IMG/VR virus record: IMGVR_UViG_3300036781_000044
Location: 1-55,514 of that record
DNA: 55,514 bases
Strand: one strand, 5' to 3'
Source: a virus
The notes under the pieces were generated by a model, which made no database searches, was not told the DNA's origin, and saw only the letters and a list, made by a program, of their open reading frames with translations. Positions within the stretch are counted from its first letter, which is position 1. Each line of letters opens with the position of its first letter. Shown here piece by piece: positions 7,579-14,964 of this stretch. Both the position numbers and the translations under genes were made by a program.

Positions 7579-7827
7579 TCAGTGTGATGGATCGCCGTTC
7601 ACAATGTCAATGATTTTCCGGACGAACTCATCACGCGCGATGATAATTCGTGCCGCTTGCGTCGCGCTCAGCCCGACGAAAATATCGTTAGCGTTGTTGT
7701 CGGTGATCTGCAACGTCTTATCGTCTGGATCGTGCCCGAAGATCATCCAGCGTTTGAGCATGGGCGTTTCTTCGTCGAGATACTTTTCACGATACGGCGC
7801 GCGTCTGACGTCGATGGGAAGATTCAC
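7579..7827 (-). CDS. Small hypothetical protein
   Basis: 82 residues with no recognised family. The N-terminal part is Tyr/Arg/Glu-rich and the C-terminal part is an amphipathic helix (AARIIIARDEFVRKIIDIV). Its ATG overlaps the stop of the ParB-like gene by four bases, so it is coupled to that gene. Confidence 0.65.
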   Translation of the reverse strand: MNLPIDVRRAPYREKYLDEETPMLKRWMIFGHDPDDKTLQITDNNANDIFVGLSATQAARIIIARDEFVRKIIDIVNGDPSH

Positions 7828-8690
7828 GACAGTCGCGCGCTGTGCACCGGTCGCACAAGCGTCCCGCCGCGTGCGCGTGACGGCTTCAGTTCGCCTGGTA
7901 GCGGGAACTGCTCGTCGCTGGCGGCATACAGCGACTTCAGCGTTTCGTCGCGCAGAAACGCGAGTAACGCGCGTTCTGTCTTCTGATAGTGCTCGACTCG
8001 CGCGTCACGCTGACCGCTTGGTGTGCTCAGCAAGTAGTCGCGCAGCAAGAGCACTGTCCGCTCAACTTCGTTGCTGTAGCCGCCGGTCAACAGCACTTCT
8101 CCGAAGCGACGAATCTTCGCGAGATCCGCGGTATAGAACGCCCGCGCGATCACGGCGCAGACAGGCGCTTGTGTCAATCCCGCTCGCTTCGGAGACATCA
8201 CGTCGCACGCAAACGCGATGGCCTTCTGGTGCTCCTCCAGCCGCTTGAAGTTGTCAGCCTTCAACGCGCCTTGCATCTCTTGGCCGCCGTTGAGCACGCG
8301 CGCAATGGCCATTTGCTGAGTATTCGCCGGCGTGTCATGCGTCAGATTGTAAGTGTCGACGTTCTTGCGCTTGAACGAGTCATCCATGTAGTGGATGTCA
8401 GCACGCTCGAAACCTTCAGCAATGATGAACCGTTGCGACGTCTCTGACTGAATCACGGCCCACAGACGATGCTGACCGTTGATAACGCCGCCGTCTGCCA
8501 TGAAACAGATCGCGCTTTCACTGAATCCCCACTCGCCCCGTTTCATCATCGACGTATACCCATCGACGACGTGTTGACGCAGTTCACGATTGACGGCCTC
8601 GTGACTCAGCCATTTTTCTGCAATCGCCGGATCGACACACGCGACATACACTTTGATACGCTCGCCGCTCGAATACTTGAAGTTGACCAT
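7824..8690 (-). CDS. ParB/Srx-like phage protein
   Basis: 288 residues. The N-terminal domain carries the phage ParB/sulfiredoxin-like signature: a WL..NRELRQHVVDGY segment, then GGVINGQHRLWAV (NGQHR at 71-75), the nucleotide-binding box of this fold. The C-terminal half is helical. Such genes are common in tailed phages and their role is unproven; CTP-dependent DNA binding and nuclease activity are known for relatives. GGAG is placed eight bases ahead of the ATG. Confidence 0.75.
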   Translation of the reverse strand: MVNFKYSSGERIKVYVACVDPAIAEKWLSHEAVNRELRQHVVDGYTSMMKRGEWGFSESAICFMADGGVINGQHRLWAVIQSETSQRFIIAEGFERADIHYMDDSFKRKNVDTYNLTHDTPANTQQMAIARVLNGGQEMQGALKADNFKRLEEHQKAIAFACDVMSPKRAGLTQAPVCAVIARAFYTADLAKIRRFGEVLLTGGYSNEVERTVLLLRDYLLSTPSGQRDARVEHYQKTERALLAFLRDETLKSLYAASDEQFPLPGELKPSRARGGTLVRPVHSARLS

Positions 8691-8714
8691 TTGGGGATCT
8701 CCTGAAAAATCGGG

Positions 8715-9860
8715 TTAACGAAGTCGTTTGGGTGACGCCGCGCTCGTGACTGCGCGGCGTCCGAGTGTCATCGCATTCGCCGCCGCTTTGCCGCGGGCGA
8801 CGCCTTCACTGTTCGTGCTTCGACCACTGCTCAGCGCGTTCGCGCCGCTACGACGCGACTTGAACTTGTCGTCGATATAGCTCTTGACGCGCGTCAGCGC
8901 GCCGTCGAGTCGAATCAACGCCTGTGACTCGCTGCCTGCAGGCAAATCGACGACGACTTCTGCGACGGCGGCTTTACGTGCGTCGTCGAAACGCTCTGCG
9001 ATGCGCTGTGTGAACGACGTGAGCCACGATTCACGAAAGCCGTTGACACCCTTCCAGTGTCCGTCGCGCTTGAAGCACTCGTGGCCGTAGCGGTACTTCT
9101 CTTTGATGCTCATCGTGTTCGCGGCAGGGATGAGCGTGCCGAAGACGTATTCAGCGACCATCGCATGGCTGCGCGTGCCGACGAACCAGATTTGATTACT
9201 GCCTGGGCGCAGCAAGAACGAGCAGAGATGCGCTTTCGCGACGATGCGCGCGAGGGCTTCTTGCCACGCGACGCGCGTTTTCTTCGCATCAATCGCATAC
9301 TTCGACAAATCTACCCGAAGCTCGACGATCGGATCGTCGTCAGCCGCACGCGCGTAGTCGAGATCGCTGGGACGCAGTTCATATTCGACCAACATGCGAT
9401 TGATCGCGGAGGCGAACGCCTCAGCCGCCTCAGTGTTGCCTAGCTCAGCTTCGCTCTGACGCGCACGCTGCATTTTGACAAGCTTGTCGATGATCTTCGC
9501 TTTGTGATCGGGCGTGCGAAGATTGTCCATCGCTTGCACAAGTTCCATGAAGAACTCGTGAAACGCGGCACCGTGATTCAGGTGCTTCAAGTGCGCGAGT
9601 TCGTGTGCCGCTGTGCGCCAGACGTCTTCTGGCGAGCGCGGATGCTCGACGAACTGTCCGTCGACCGTCGCGCGCATGACAAGCTCGATCTCGCCTGTCG
9701 AAAAACAGCGACCGAGAAAATCAGACATGCCCGCTTTCGGCATGTGCGCAGGGCGAATGCTCTTGAGCGGCAGCGCGTAGCGCGTCGCGATCGTGCGCAT
9801 CGCGTCAGCGACTTCGTTGAAGAATAGCAAGTCGTCGGGATGCAGATTCGGGATGCTCAT
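8715..9860 (-). CDS. Zinc metalloprotease (HExxH) fused to DUF2786/DUF7168-like domain
   Basis: 381 residues from the ATG at 9858-9860, which overlaps the upstream stop by four bases. The N-terminal domain contains AHELAHLKHLNHGAAFH with zinc ligands expected at His86, His90 and about His96, like SprT/WLM-type peptidases. Residues about 150-310 contain the DUF2786 segment (INRMLVEYELRPSDLD) and the aromatic-rich block that follows it in phage homologues (HMVAEYVFGTL-like, then FRESWLTSFTQRIAERF). The C-terminus is basic and low complexity. A role in processing or DNA-protein crosslink repair is only a guess from the SprT resemblance. Confidence 0.75.
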   Translation of the reverse strand: MSIPNLHPDDLLFFNEVADAMRTIATRYALPLKSIRPAHMPKAGMSDFLGRCFSTGEIELVMRATVDGQFVEHPRSPEDVWRTAAHELAHLKHLNHGAAFHEFFMELVQAMDNLRTPDHKAKIIDKLVKMQRARQSEAELGNTEAAEAFASAINRMLVEYELRPSDLDYARAADDDPIVELRVDLSKYAIDAKKTRVAWQEALARIVAKAHLCSFLLRPGSNQIWFVGTRSHAMVAEYVFGTLIPAANTMSIKEKYRYGHECFKRDGHWKGVNGFRESWLTSFTQRIAERFDDARKAAVAEVVVDLPAGSESQALIRLDGALTRVKSYIDDKFKSRRSGANALSSGRSTNSEGVARGKAAANAMTLGRRAVTSAASPKRLR

Positions 9861-10063
9861 CGCGCACCGCCTTGAAGCTGAGTGAGCGTCTGACGACGCA
9901 GCGCAGCGCGCACGCGGGACGACATCGCGCGTGTCTGCTCGACGGCGCCCCACAGGGCGCGCATGTGTGTATCGAACGTCTGACGTGAGATGAGACCGCG
10001 CATGTAGCGGTCAGACGTGCTGTTGAGCGCGGCGACGAACTGCGACGACGTTGGGCGCTTCAT
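9857..10063 (-). CDS. Small basic hypothetical protein
   Basis: 68 residues, Arg-rich and helical, no recognised family. It overlaps both neighbours by four bases (ATGA at 10060-10063 and 9857-9860), which is the main evidence that it is real. Confidence 0.65.
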   Translation of the reverse strand: MKRPTSSQFVAALNSTSDRYMRGLISRQTFDTHMRALWGAVEQTRAMSSRVRAALRRQTLTQLQGGAR

Positions 10064-10296
10064 GGCAGCACCACGACGTAAAGCGTTCCGCGCTGATCAT
10101 CGTAGAGGGCTGAGAAGTGCTTGCGCGCTGCGAGCTTCGCTTCGCTGTAACTGCCGTTGTGCCAGAACACGAACTGAAGATAGTCGGGACGATTTACGTG
10201 CCGGTCTTCGCAGAATGCCCAGTTGCCCTGTCCGCGCGGCGCGCGTCCTGACTCTGAGTGTCGCTCATACATCGCGGTGTCGAATTTGACGTTCAC
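10060..10296 (-). CDS. Small hypothetical protein, first gene of a leftward operon
   Basis: 78 residues from a GTG at 10294-10296. This start has AAAGGAG five to six bases upstream and gives VNVKFDTAMYERH; an ATG at 10368 would fall inside the promoter. The protein is Tyr/Trp/Phe-rich (YLQFVFWHNGSY) and may be a small beta domain. Function unknown. It is the first gene after the promoter at 10340-10368. Confidence 0.65.
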   Translation of the reverse strand: MNVKFDTAMYERHSESGRAPRGQGNWAFCEDRHVNRPDYLQFVFWHNGSYSEAKLAARKHFSALYDDQRGTLYVVVLP

Positions 10297-10339
10297 AATG
10301 ACTCCTTTGTTGTGCGTATCGTTGCGCACGAACAGATAG

Positions 10340-10368
10340 AGCTTACAGGACGAAAAAACGAAATGCAA
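10340..10368 (-). promoter_or_regulatory. Leftward promoter sharing a 15-base element with the one at 48759
   Basis: On the minus strand: TTGCAT (10368-10363), 17 bases, TAAGCT (10345-10340), then a 37-base leader to the GTG at 10296. The 15 bases at 10356-10370 (AAACGAAATGCAAGC on the plus strand) recur exactly at 48776-48790, in the same position relative to another leftward gene. The -10 box is weak, so the conserved element carries most of the weight. Confidence 0.6.
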
Positions 10369-10385
10369 GCCTCTTTTTTGACGTC

Positions 10386-10418
10386 ACGGTAAGTGCTTGA
10401 TTATCAAGCACTTACCGT
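10386..10418. promoter_or_regulatory. 33-base perfect palindrome, probable operator
   Basis: Sixteen-base arms around a single central T at 10402; each arm contains AAGTGCTTGAT. It lies just upstream of the leftward promoter and touches the stop codon of the gene at 10418-10621. A degenerate copy occupies the same place at 48797-48825, and a half-site overlaps the promoter at 1249-1277. Repeated placement upstream of leftward promoters argues for a regulator site rather than a terminator, and no U tract follows it. Confidence 0.7.
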
Positions 10419-10621
10419 CAGTCTCTCGGGTCGCTCGGCCAGATGGACGCGTAGTGGGCCGGCACGACCACCGCCGGCGGATGCTCGACAATGCGCACGG
10501 GCACGACGCGATCCCGTCCTGTCTGCGTATCGAACTCGCGAAACGCGATCCGCCCGTCAGTCGTGCGCGACTTGCACGACGGATCGATCACGTCCCACTG
10601 CGCTTGTGTGATCAGGTACAT
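10418..10621 (-). CDS. Small hypothetical protein
   Basis: 67 residues from the ATG at 10619-10621, which has GAGGAG seven bases upstream. The composition (MYLITQAQWDVIDPSCKSRT, then HPPAVVVPAHYASIWPSD) is protein-like, but I recognise no family. It stops at the edge of the palindrome at 10386-10418. A leftward transcript must enter from the right, possibly from the weak promoter at 10938-10970. Confidence 0.6.
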   Translation of the reverse strand: MYLITQAQWDVIDPSCKSRTTDGRIAFREFDTQTGRDRVVPVRIVEHPPAVVVPAHYASIWPSDPRD

Positions 10622-10625
10622 ACAG

Positions 10626-10934
10626 ATGCTCCTCGATTTGACGCTGACGACGGAGCATGAACTCATAGAAGCGATTGCACGACGCAATGTGAAACTGTTC
10701 GTGCCAGAACTCGTCGTCGCGTCGCTGCTCGTCGTGCGTCATGTCGCACGCTATTACACGATCCATGCCCACTGCGCGATCTGCAAAAACATTGAGTGTT
10801 TCCTACCGATCCGCATCCCGTCACGTGCCGATCTCGTCGTCGCGCTGACAGTCTTGTCGTGCGGCGCAGAAGCTTACACGACAACAAAGACACCTGCAAA
10901 TCTGCGCGTATCAGACGCATATCTCGTTCAGTGA
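10626..10934 (+). CDS. Possible small protein with CxxC, divergent from its neighbour
   Basis: 102 residues, MLLDLTLTTEHELIEAI then CAICKNIEC. Codon choice resembles the rest of the phage, but there is no good ribosome-binding site. The first bases cover the ribosome-binding site of the divergent gene at 10418-10621. A minus-strand frame over 10557-10742 (MTHDEQRRDDEFWHEQFH) reads the same bases and also looks protein-like. Only one of the two is likely to be real. Confidence 0.35.
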   Translation: MLLDLTLTTEHELIEAIARRNVKLFVPELVVASLLVVRHVARYYTIHAHCAICKNIECFLPIRIPSRADLVVALTVLSCGAEAYTTTKTPANLRVSDAYLVQ

Positions 10935-10937
10935 ACC

Positions 10938-10970
10938 GGAATAGCACAAGATAGTCATTGACAACAATGA
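10938..10970 (-). promoter_or_regulatory. Tentative leftward promoter in the divergent region
   Basis: Minus strand reads TTGTTG, 18 bases, TATTCC with an extended -10 TGC directly ahead of TATTCC (10943-10938). It would serve the leftward gene at 10418-10621. The match is modest. The nearby ACAAT-GAAAA-ATTGT inverted repeat at about 10963-10977 could be a binding site. Confidence 0.35.
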
Positions 10971-11014
10971 AAAATTGTGAGGCAGTCCCTGGTCGATACA
11001 GCGAAACTCTGTCG

Positions 11015-11043
11015 TTGACTACAGCGATCAACTGAGCTAGTCT
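11015..11043 (+). promoter_or_regulatory. Rightward promoter for the primase and late arm
   Basis: TTGACT (11015-11020), a 17-base spacer, TAGTCT (11038-11043). It stands ahead of the first clear rightward genes. GTTGA and TCAAC form a short inverted repeat over the -35 and spacer, a possible operator. The box pair has the same TTG...-17-TAGnnT form as the leftward promoter at 1249-1277. Confidence 0.55.
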
Positions 11044-11089
11044 GCGCAGCGCGCGTGGTGTGTGCTGACAATCTCAGCCCGCCGCAAGC

Positions 11090-11398
11090 ATGTCGGCAGA
11101 CTGCCCTGCTGACGTGGCCACTCGCGTCCATTCACATTGCTTCACGGCAGAGGGAGCGACTCCACACGTGTTTCCATTGTTTTTCGACTGGCTGTCACGC
11201 CAGTCTAGCCGCAATGACGACGTAGGCGCGTTCGCGCGCTACGCACTCAAAGACAAACTCTTCCCACGACGTAAGAAGCATCTGTATTACGTCTTGCTCA
11301 GATACGAAGGACTCCCCGCATTGCGCACGCAAGCGAAGCGAGCGCACGCAGAATATCGCGCCGCGCGAAAATCCGCGATCCACGGAGCCGTGTCATGA
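11090..11398 (+). CDS. YozE SAM-like domain protein
   Basis: 102 residues from the ATG at 11090, or 76 from the GTG at 11168, which has AGGGAG about eleven bases upstream and begins at the conserved part (VFPLFFDWLSRQ). The pattern FFDWL, a following DDVGAFARYALKD, then FP and an aromatic helix matches the YozE SAM-like fold. Family members are small, and some accompany DNA-transaction genes. It overlaps the primase start by four bases, so it is coupled to the primase. Confidence 0.7.
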   Translation: MSADCPADVATRVHSHCFTAEGATPHVFPLFFDWLSRQSSRNDDVGAFARYALKDKLFPRRKKHLYYVLLRYEGLPALRTQAKRAHAEYRAARKSAIHGAVS

Positions 11399-13521
11399 GT
11401 CGCGAACTCGTCCAATCGTTCTTGGATGACGGGTTCAAAATCTGCGTCTGGGCGCAGATCGGGTATCAGAAAGGTCCACTGCTGAAAGAGTGGCAGCTAA
11501 AGACCTACACGATCGACGACTACAAAGACGGCAATCGCGTCGGGCTCGTCACCGGCGTCGAGATCGCCTCCGGCAAGTTCGTGCATGACGTCGATATCGA
11601 CTGGGCCCCCGGCAGTATCGTCGCGCAATATCTCTTGCCGCCGACAGAGTTCGTGTATGGACGCCCAAGCAAACGCATCTCGCATTGCTTTTACACGACG
11701 TCAGAAGCGATTCCGTGTCAAGAATACAAAGACATTGACGGCAACATGCTCATCGAGCTTCGCGGCACGAAACTCGACGGCTCGATTGGCAAACAGAGCA
11801 TGGCGCCGCCGTCGATCTGGACCGACAAAAACGATCTGACGAAGCATGAACCGCTCGGGTTCGTCAAGCGCGGAACACCCGCACACGTAGAGCCTCCCTC
11901 GTATCTCAAGCAGCGCGTCTGTTTGGCCGCGATTGCGATGCTCTTGAGCAAGCATCTCGGCCGGCACGGTTTCGGACACGATGCGCGTCTCTGCTGGGCG
12001 GGCTTCCTGTTACGCGCCGGGCTCAGTGTTGACGAGCTTGTGACGATGGGCGAAGCGATCTCCGCCTATTGCGAGAATCGCGAAGTGAGCGACGTGCGCT
12101 TAGTGCTTGACAGCACGTCGAAGAATCTGGCGACGAAAGACGCCGCGCTGACGAAGAAAGTCAAAGGCGGCCCCGCGCTTGCGAAACTACTAGGCGATAA
12201 AGGCAAACTCATCATCAAGCGTATCAATGAGTGGCTCGGTCGCGACAGTGATTTCATTCGCAACGCGGAAGGCAAGATTCTGCACGACAATCAAGAGAAT
12301 ATTCGACGTGCGATCAACATGCTCGGCGTCGATCTCAGCTACAACGAGTTCAGCGATAAGCTGTTGATCAACCGGGTGAAAGCCATGGAGGACCGCGAAC
12401 TCACCGAATTGTGGCTGCACATTGACAGTGAGTATCGCTTCCGCCCGTCGTATGCGTTTTTCGAGAAAGTCGTCAAGAAACTCGCATGGGAAAACCCGTT
12501 CCACCCGGTCAAAGACTATCTCGCGACGCTCACGTGGGACGGCATCCCACGCATTGACGATTGGCTCGTCGTCGCCGCTGGCGCTGACGACACGAAATAC
12601 ACACGTGCCGTCGGTGCGATGACACTCCTAGCCGCAGTCCGTCGCGTGAAGCATCCCGGCTGTAAGTATGACGAGCTTCTTGTGCTCGAAAGCGGGCAAG
12701 GCCTATTCAAATCGACGGCGTTGCGCACGCTCTGTCCGCAGAATGAGTGGTTCTCAGACGATCTCCCGCTGAACGTGACGTCACAGCGCATGATTGAATC
12801 GACGATCGGCAAGTGGATCATTGAAGCGAGCGAACTTTCAGGTATGCGACAGTCGCTCTTAGAGCAGCTAAAGAGCACACTGTCACGTCAAGTCGATGGG
12901 CCCGCCCGTATGGCGTATGCCCACTTACCTGTCGAGCGTCCGCGTCAATTCATCATGATCGGCACGACGAACTCGTCAGAGTATCTGATCGATCAGACAG
13001 GTGCGCGTCGGTTCTTGCCGATGAAGATCAAAAAGTTTGACATTGCGTGGTTGCTTGCAAATCGTGATCAACTGTGGGCAGAAGCGAGCGCCCGCGAAGC
13101 GACCGGCGCGTCAATCAGACTGCCTGAAGAACTGTGGAAAGACGCTGCCGAGCAGCAAGAAAAGCGACGTGAGATCGACGCATGGGAAGACACGATCACG
13201 CATGCGGTGCAAGATACACCAGAGTTTCACGACTATCGTGACGGAAAGTCACGCGTCATTACAGACAGACTATGGACCGCGCTCAACGAGACGCGCAAAG
13301 ATCGTCTCGGTCAGCATCGCATCGCACAAATTATGCAGCGTCTTGGCTTCGCGCCGACGACGATCAAGCATGACAACAAGACGTACCGAGGCTATATCAG
13401 TAAAGAGCGTGATTGGCTTGAGCACTGGAAAATCAAAGAAGCCTCGATACACCATGGCGAAGATGCACACGAGCAAGTGACGCGTCAGCCTGGAGACGAA
13501 GACGAAGACGTGCCTTTCTGA
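11395..13521 (+). CDS. Primase-helicase: PrimPol N-terminus and VirE-type ATPase
   Basis: 708 residues. The N-terminal domain has GLVTG (50-54) followed by the metal-binding DVDID (65-69) of archaeo-eukaryotic-type primase-polymerase domains. The C-terminal half is a virulence-associated E (VirE) P-loop ATPase: HPVKDYLATLTWDGIPRID, then Walker A GQGLFKST at about 434-441, then WIIEASEL. This combination makes primers and unwinds DNA at phage forks. It is read rightward at the head of the late arm, apart from the leftward polymerase and clamp genes, and directly precedes the GTNAC-rich non-coding block. The acidic C-terminus (DEDEDVPF) resembles tails that contact partners. Confidence 0.9.
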   Translation: MSRELVQSFLDDGFKICVWAQIGYQKGPLLKEWQLKTYTIDDYKDGNRVGLVTGVEIASGKFVHDVDIDWAPGSIVAQYLLPPTEFVYGRPSKRISHCFYTTSEAIPCQEYKDIDGNMLIELRGTKLDGSIGKQSMAPPSIWTDKNDLTKHEPLGFVKRGTPAHVEPPSYLKQRVCLAAIAMLLSKHLGRHGFGHDARLCWAGFLLRAGLSVDELVTMGEAISAYCENREVSDVRLVLDSTSKNLATKDAALTKKVKGGPALAKLLGDKGKLIIKRINEWLGRDSDFIRNAEGKILHDNQENIRRAINMLGVDLSYNEFSDKLLINRVKAMEDRELTELWLHIDSEYRFRPSYAFFEKVVKKLAWENPFHPVKDYLATLTWDGIPRIDDWLVVAAGADDTKYTRAVGAMTLLAAVRRVKHPGCKYDELLVLESGQGLFKSTALRTLCPQNEWFSDDLPLNVTSQRMIESTIGKWIIEASELSGMRQSLLEQLKSTLSRQVDGPARMAYAHLPVERPRQFIMIGTTNSSEYLIDQTGARRFLPMKIKKFDIAWLLANRDQLWAEASAREATGASIRLPEELWKDAAEQQEKRREIDAWEDTITHAVQDTPEFHDYRDGKSRVITDRLWTALNETRKDRLGQHRIAQIMQRLGFAPTTIKHDNKTYRGYISKERDWLEHWKIKEASIHHGEDAHEQVTRQPGDEDEDVPF

Positions 13522-13910
13522 CGTCAGAGTGACAGAAGGTCACACTTGCATTTCTGTCGTCGGCACGTGTAAATCGAGTGTGCGCAAGCAGTTCCGGCGA
13601 AAAAACGCGGTCACAGATAACAGTAACACACGCGATCTCAGGACCCTACCGGACCCTTTTCCAGTCTCACTGTTCCTATTCAGTCCTATACCTACTGTTA
13701 TAACTGTTACCAGTGTTACCAGGTGGGAAGTGACTGACTGCAAAAGACTTGGGCGGTCACACTCGGAGTCACAGAAGTTTTGAGAGTGTGACGTCACAGA
13801 GTAACAGTCGTAACACTTGTGTGGCAAGACTTTCGGAGATTGCTTGCTATTCTACGCTCGTCGTGATAAGTCGTTGCGCTCTGCCTGCCTGCTGTGTTAT
13901 TTTTCGCCGC
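13522..13910. other. Non-coding block rich in GTNAC and 9-bp iterons; candidate origin or packaging site
   Basis: Nearly 390 bases without a credible gene. Thirteen GTNAC pentamers fall between 13529 and 13814, where about one is expected by chance. They include GTGAC-5-GTCAC (13529-13543) and GTGACGTCAC (13788-13797). Three 9-base iterons (ACTGTTATA, ACTGTTACC, AGTGTTACC) are tandem at 13694-13720, and GGACCCT is repeated at 13641 and 13651. The position between the primase-helicase and the small terminase gene fits either a replication origin or a pac/cos site. Confidence 0.6.
13845..13853 (+). promoter_or_regulatory. Extended -10 promoter candidate ahead of the terminase genes
   Basis: TGC followed by TATTCT (13848-13853) is an extended -10 element. 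No good -35 lies 17 bases upstream. It would give a leader of about 50 bases to the GTG at 13911 and could drive the packaging and head genes. Confidence 0.35.
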
Positions 13911-14501
13911 GTGAGTGAGCAGCTAGACGACATTGAAGCGAAGCTAGAGCAAGAACGCCCATTGACCGCTCGTCAGCGCGCGTTTGTCGCTGAATATTTG
14001 CTTGATCTGAACGCGACGCAAGCGGCGATTCGCGCAGGCTATAGTGCCGCGAATGCGCAAGCGATCAGTTCGCATCTCGTCGCTGACGCGCGCATTGCGC
14101 AAGCGATCGAACGTGGCAAAGCGCAGCGCAGCAAGCGTCTTGACATCAAGCAAGAAGACATCTTGACTGAGCTAAGCGCGTTGGCTAACTCACGCGTCGA
14201 TCACTATCTCATCGACGACGACGGCAACGTGAGACTCGCGCCAGGCGCGCCAGACAATGCGATGGCGGCGATTGAGTCGATTGATCGTCGTAAGACGGTG
14301 CGTGAAAGCAAAGACGGCGATATCTCGATTACCTACGACGTCAAAATCAAGCTCCACGATAAGCCGCGTCAGCTACACTTGCTTGGGCGGCATATCGGGA
14401 TGTTCCCCAACAAGATCGAAGTCACCGGCAAGAACGGTGGCGCGATCGAGCATGTGACACGTATCGAACAGGTCATCGTTGACCCAAAGGAGACGCCATG
14501 A
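13911..14501 (+). CDS. terS: Terminase small subunit
   Basis: 196 residues from a GTG at 13911. LTARQRAFVAEYLLDLNATQAAIRAGY split over 31-57 is the HTH signature of the Terminase_2 family, which recognises the packaging site and hands DNA to the large subunit. Oligomerisation would use the central helices. The frame is open upstream to 13749, but that part runs through the repeat block and is Cys/Ser-rich, so I start at the GTG even though its ribosome-binding site is weak. The large subunit gene follows two small genes later. Confidence 0.85.
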   Translation: MSEQLDDIEAKLEQERPLTARQRAFVAEYLLDLNATQAAIRAGYSAANAQAISSHLVADARIAQAIERGKAQRSKRLDIKQEDILTELSALANSRVDHYLIDDDGNVRLAPGAPDNAMAAIESIDRRKTVRESKDGDISITYDVKIKLHDKPRQLHLLGRHIGMFPNKIEVTGKNGGAIEHVTRIEQVIVDPKETP

Positions 14502-14689
14502 GTCTGCTGACACTGATCCTCGTGATTGTCGCGCTCGGCATACTGCTGTGGTTGCTGCAGTCAGCGCCATTCATCTCGGCGGACGTCAAACCGTTTCTCC
14601 GGTGGATTTTTCTCGCGCTGATCGTGCTTGTGATTCTGCAAGCCCTTGGCGTGCTGACTGTGCTGCAGACAACGCGCATAGGGAGATAA
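14498..14689 (+). CDS. Small two-helix membrane protein (Thivi_2564-like)
   Basis: 63 residues with two hydrophobic segments at about 3-21 and 37-55 joined by a polar loop (SAPFISADVKPF). It resembles a family of short bacterial and phage membrane proteins of unknown role. It overlaps terS by ATGA. A holin role is possible, but the clear lysis genes are elsewhere (37370-38803). Confidence 0.7.
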   Translation: MSLLTLILVIVALGILLWLLQSAPFISADVKPFLRWIFLALIVLVILQALGVLTVLQTTRIGR

Positions 14690-14690
14690 C

Positions 14691-14948
14691 GTGCCGCTTT
14701 ACGATTTGCGTTGCGCGCGTTGCGGTGTCGTGCGAGAAAAGCTCTATCCGTCGTACCGCGCGATGCGTGAAGAGTCAGGCGACGCGCTTGAATGCGGCAT
14801 TGACGGCTGCAAGGGTTATCTTGAGGTTCTGCCTTCGATGCCGTCGTTTGTTGTCAACGGGTTCAGCAACAAGAACGGGTATTCAGGAGGACAAACGTAT
14901 GAAGTCAAAGTGAAAGAGAAAGACATGCGTGTTGTCGTTAAGTCGTAG
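14691..14948 (+). CDS. FmdB-type zinc-ribbon protein
   Basis: 85 residues from a GTG at 14691 preceded by GGGAG. MPLYDLRCARCG is the FmdB family start, and a second Cys pair follows (CGIDGC). These are putative regulatory or structural zinc ribbons common in phage genomes near terminases. Specific role unknown. Confidence 0.75.
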   Translation: MPLYDLRCARCGVVREKLYPSYRAMREESGDALECGIDGCKGYLEVLPSMPSFVVNGFSNKNGYSGGQTYEVKVKEKDMRVVVKS

Positions 14949-14964
14949 CGTGCGACGCTAACTC

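Noticed and set aside
10557-10742. Minus-strand frame MTHDEQRRDDEFWHEQ
   Set aside because: Protein-like for about 40 residues but lacks a ribosome-binding site and overlaps the better supported gene at 10418-10621 by 65 bases; kept only as an alternative to the plus-strand reading.
10663-11031. 122-codon minus-strand frame in the divergent region
   Set aside because: Codon use (AGA, GGA, ATA) is unlike the rest of the phage and the second half is an Arg/Ser-rich shadow.
13529-13783. 84-codon frame in the non-coding block
   Set aside because: Ser/Thr/Val-rich without a ribosome-binding site, and it runs through the repeats; the repeats explain the sequence better.
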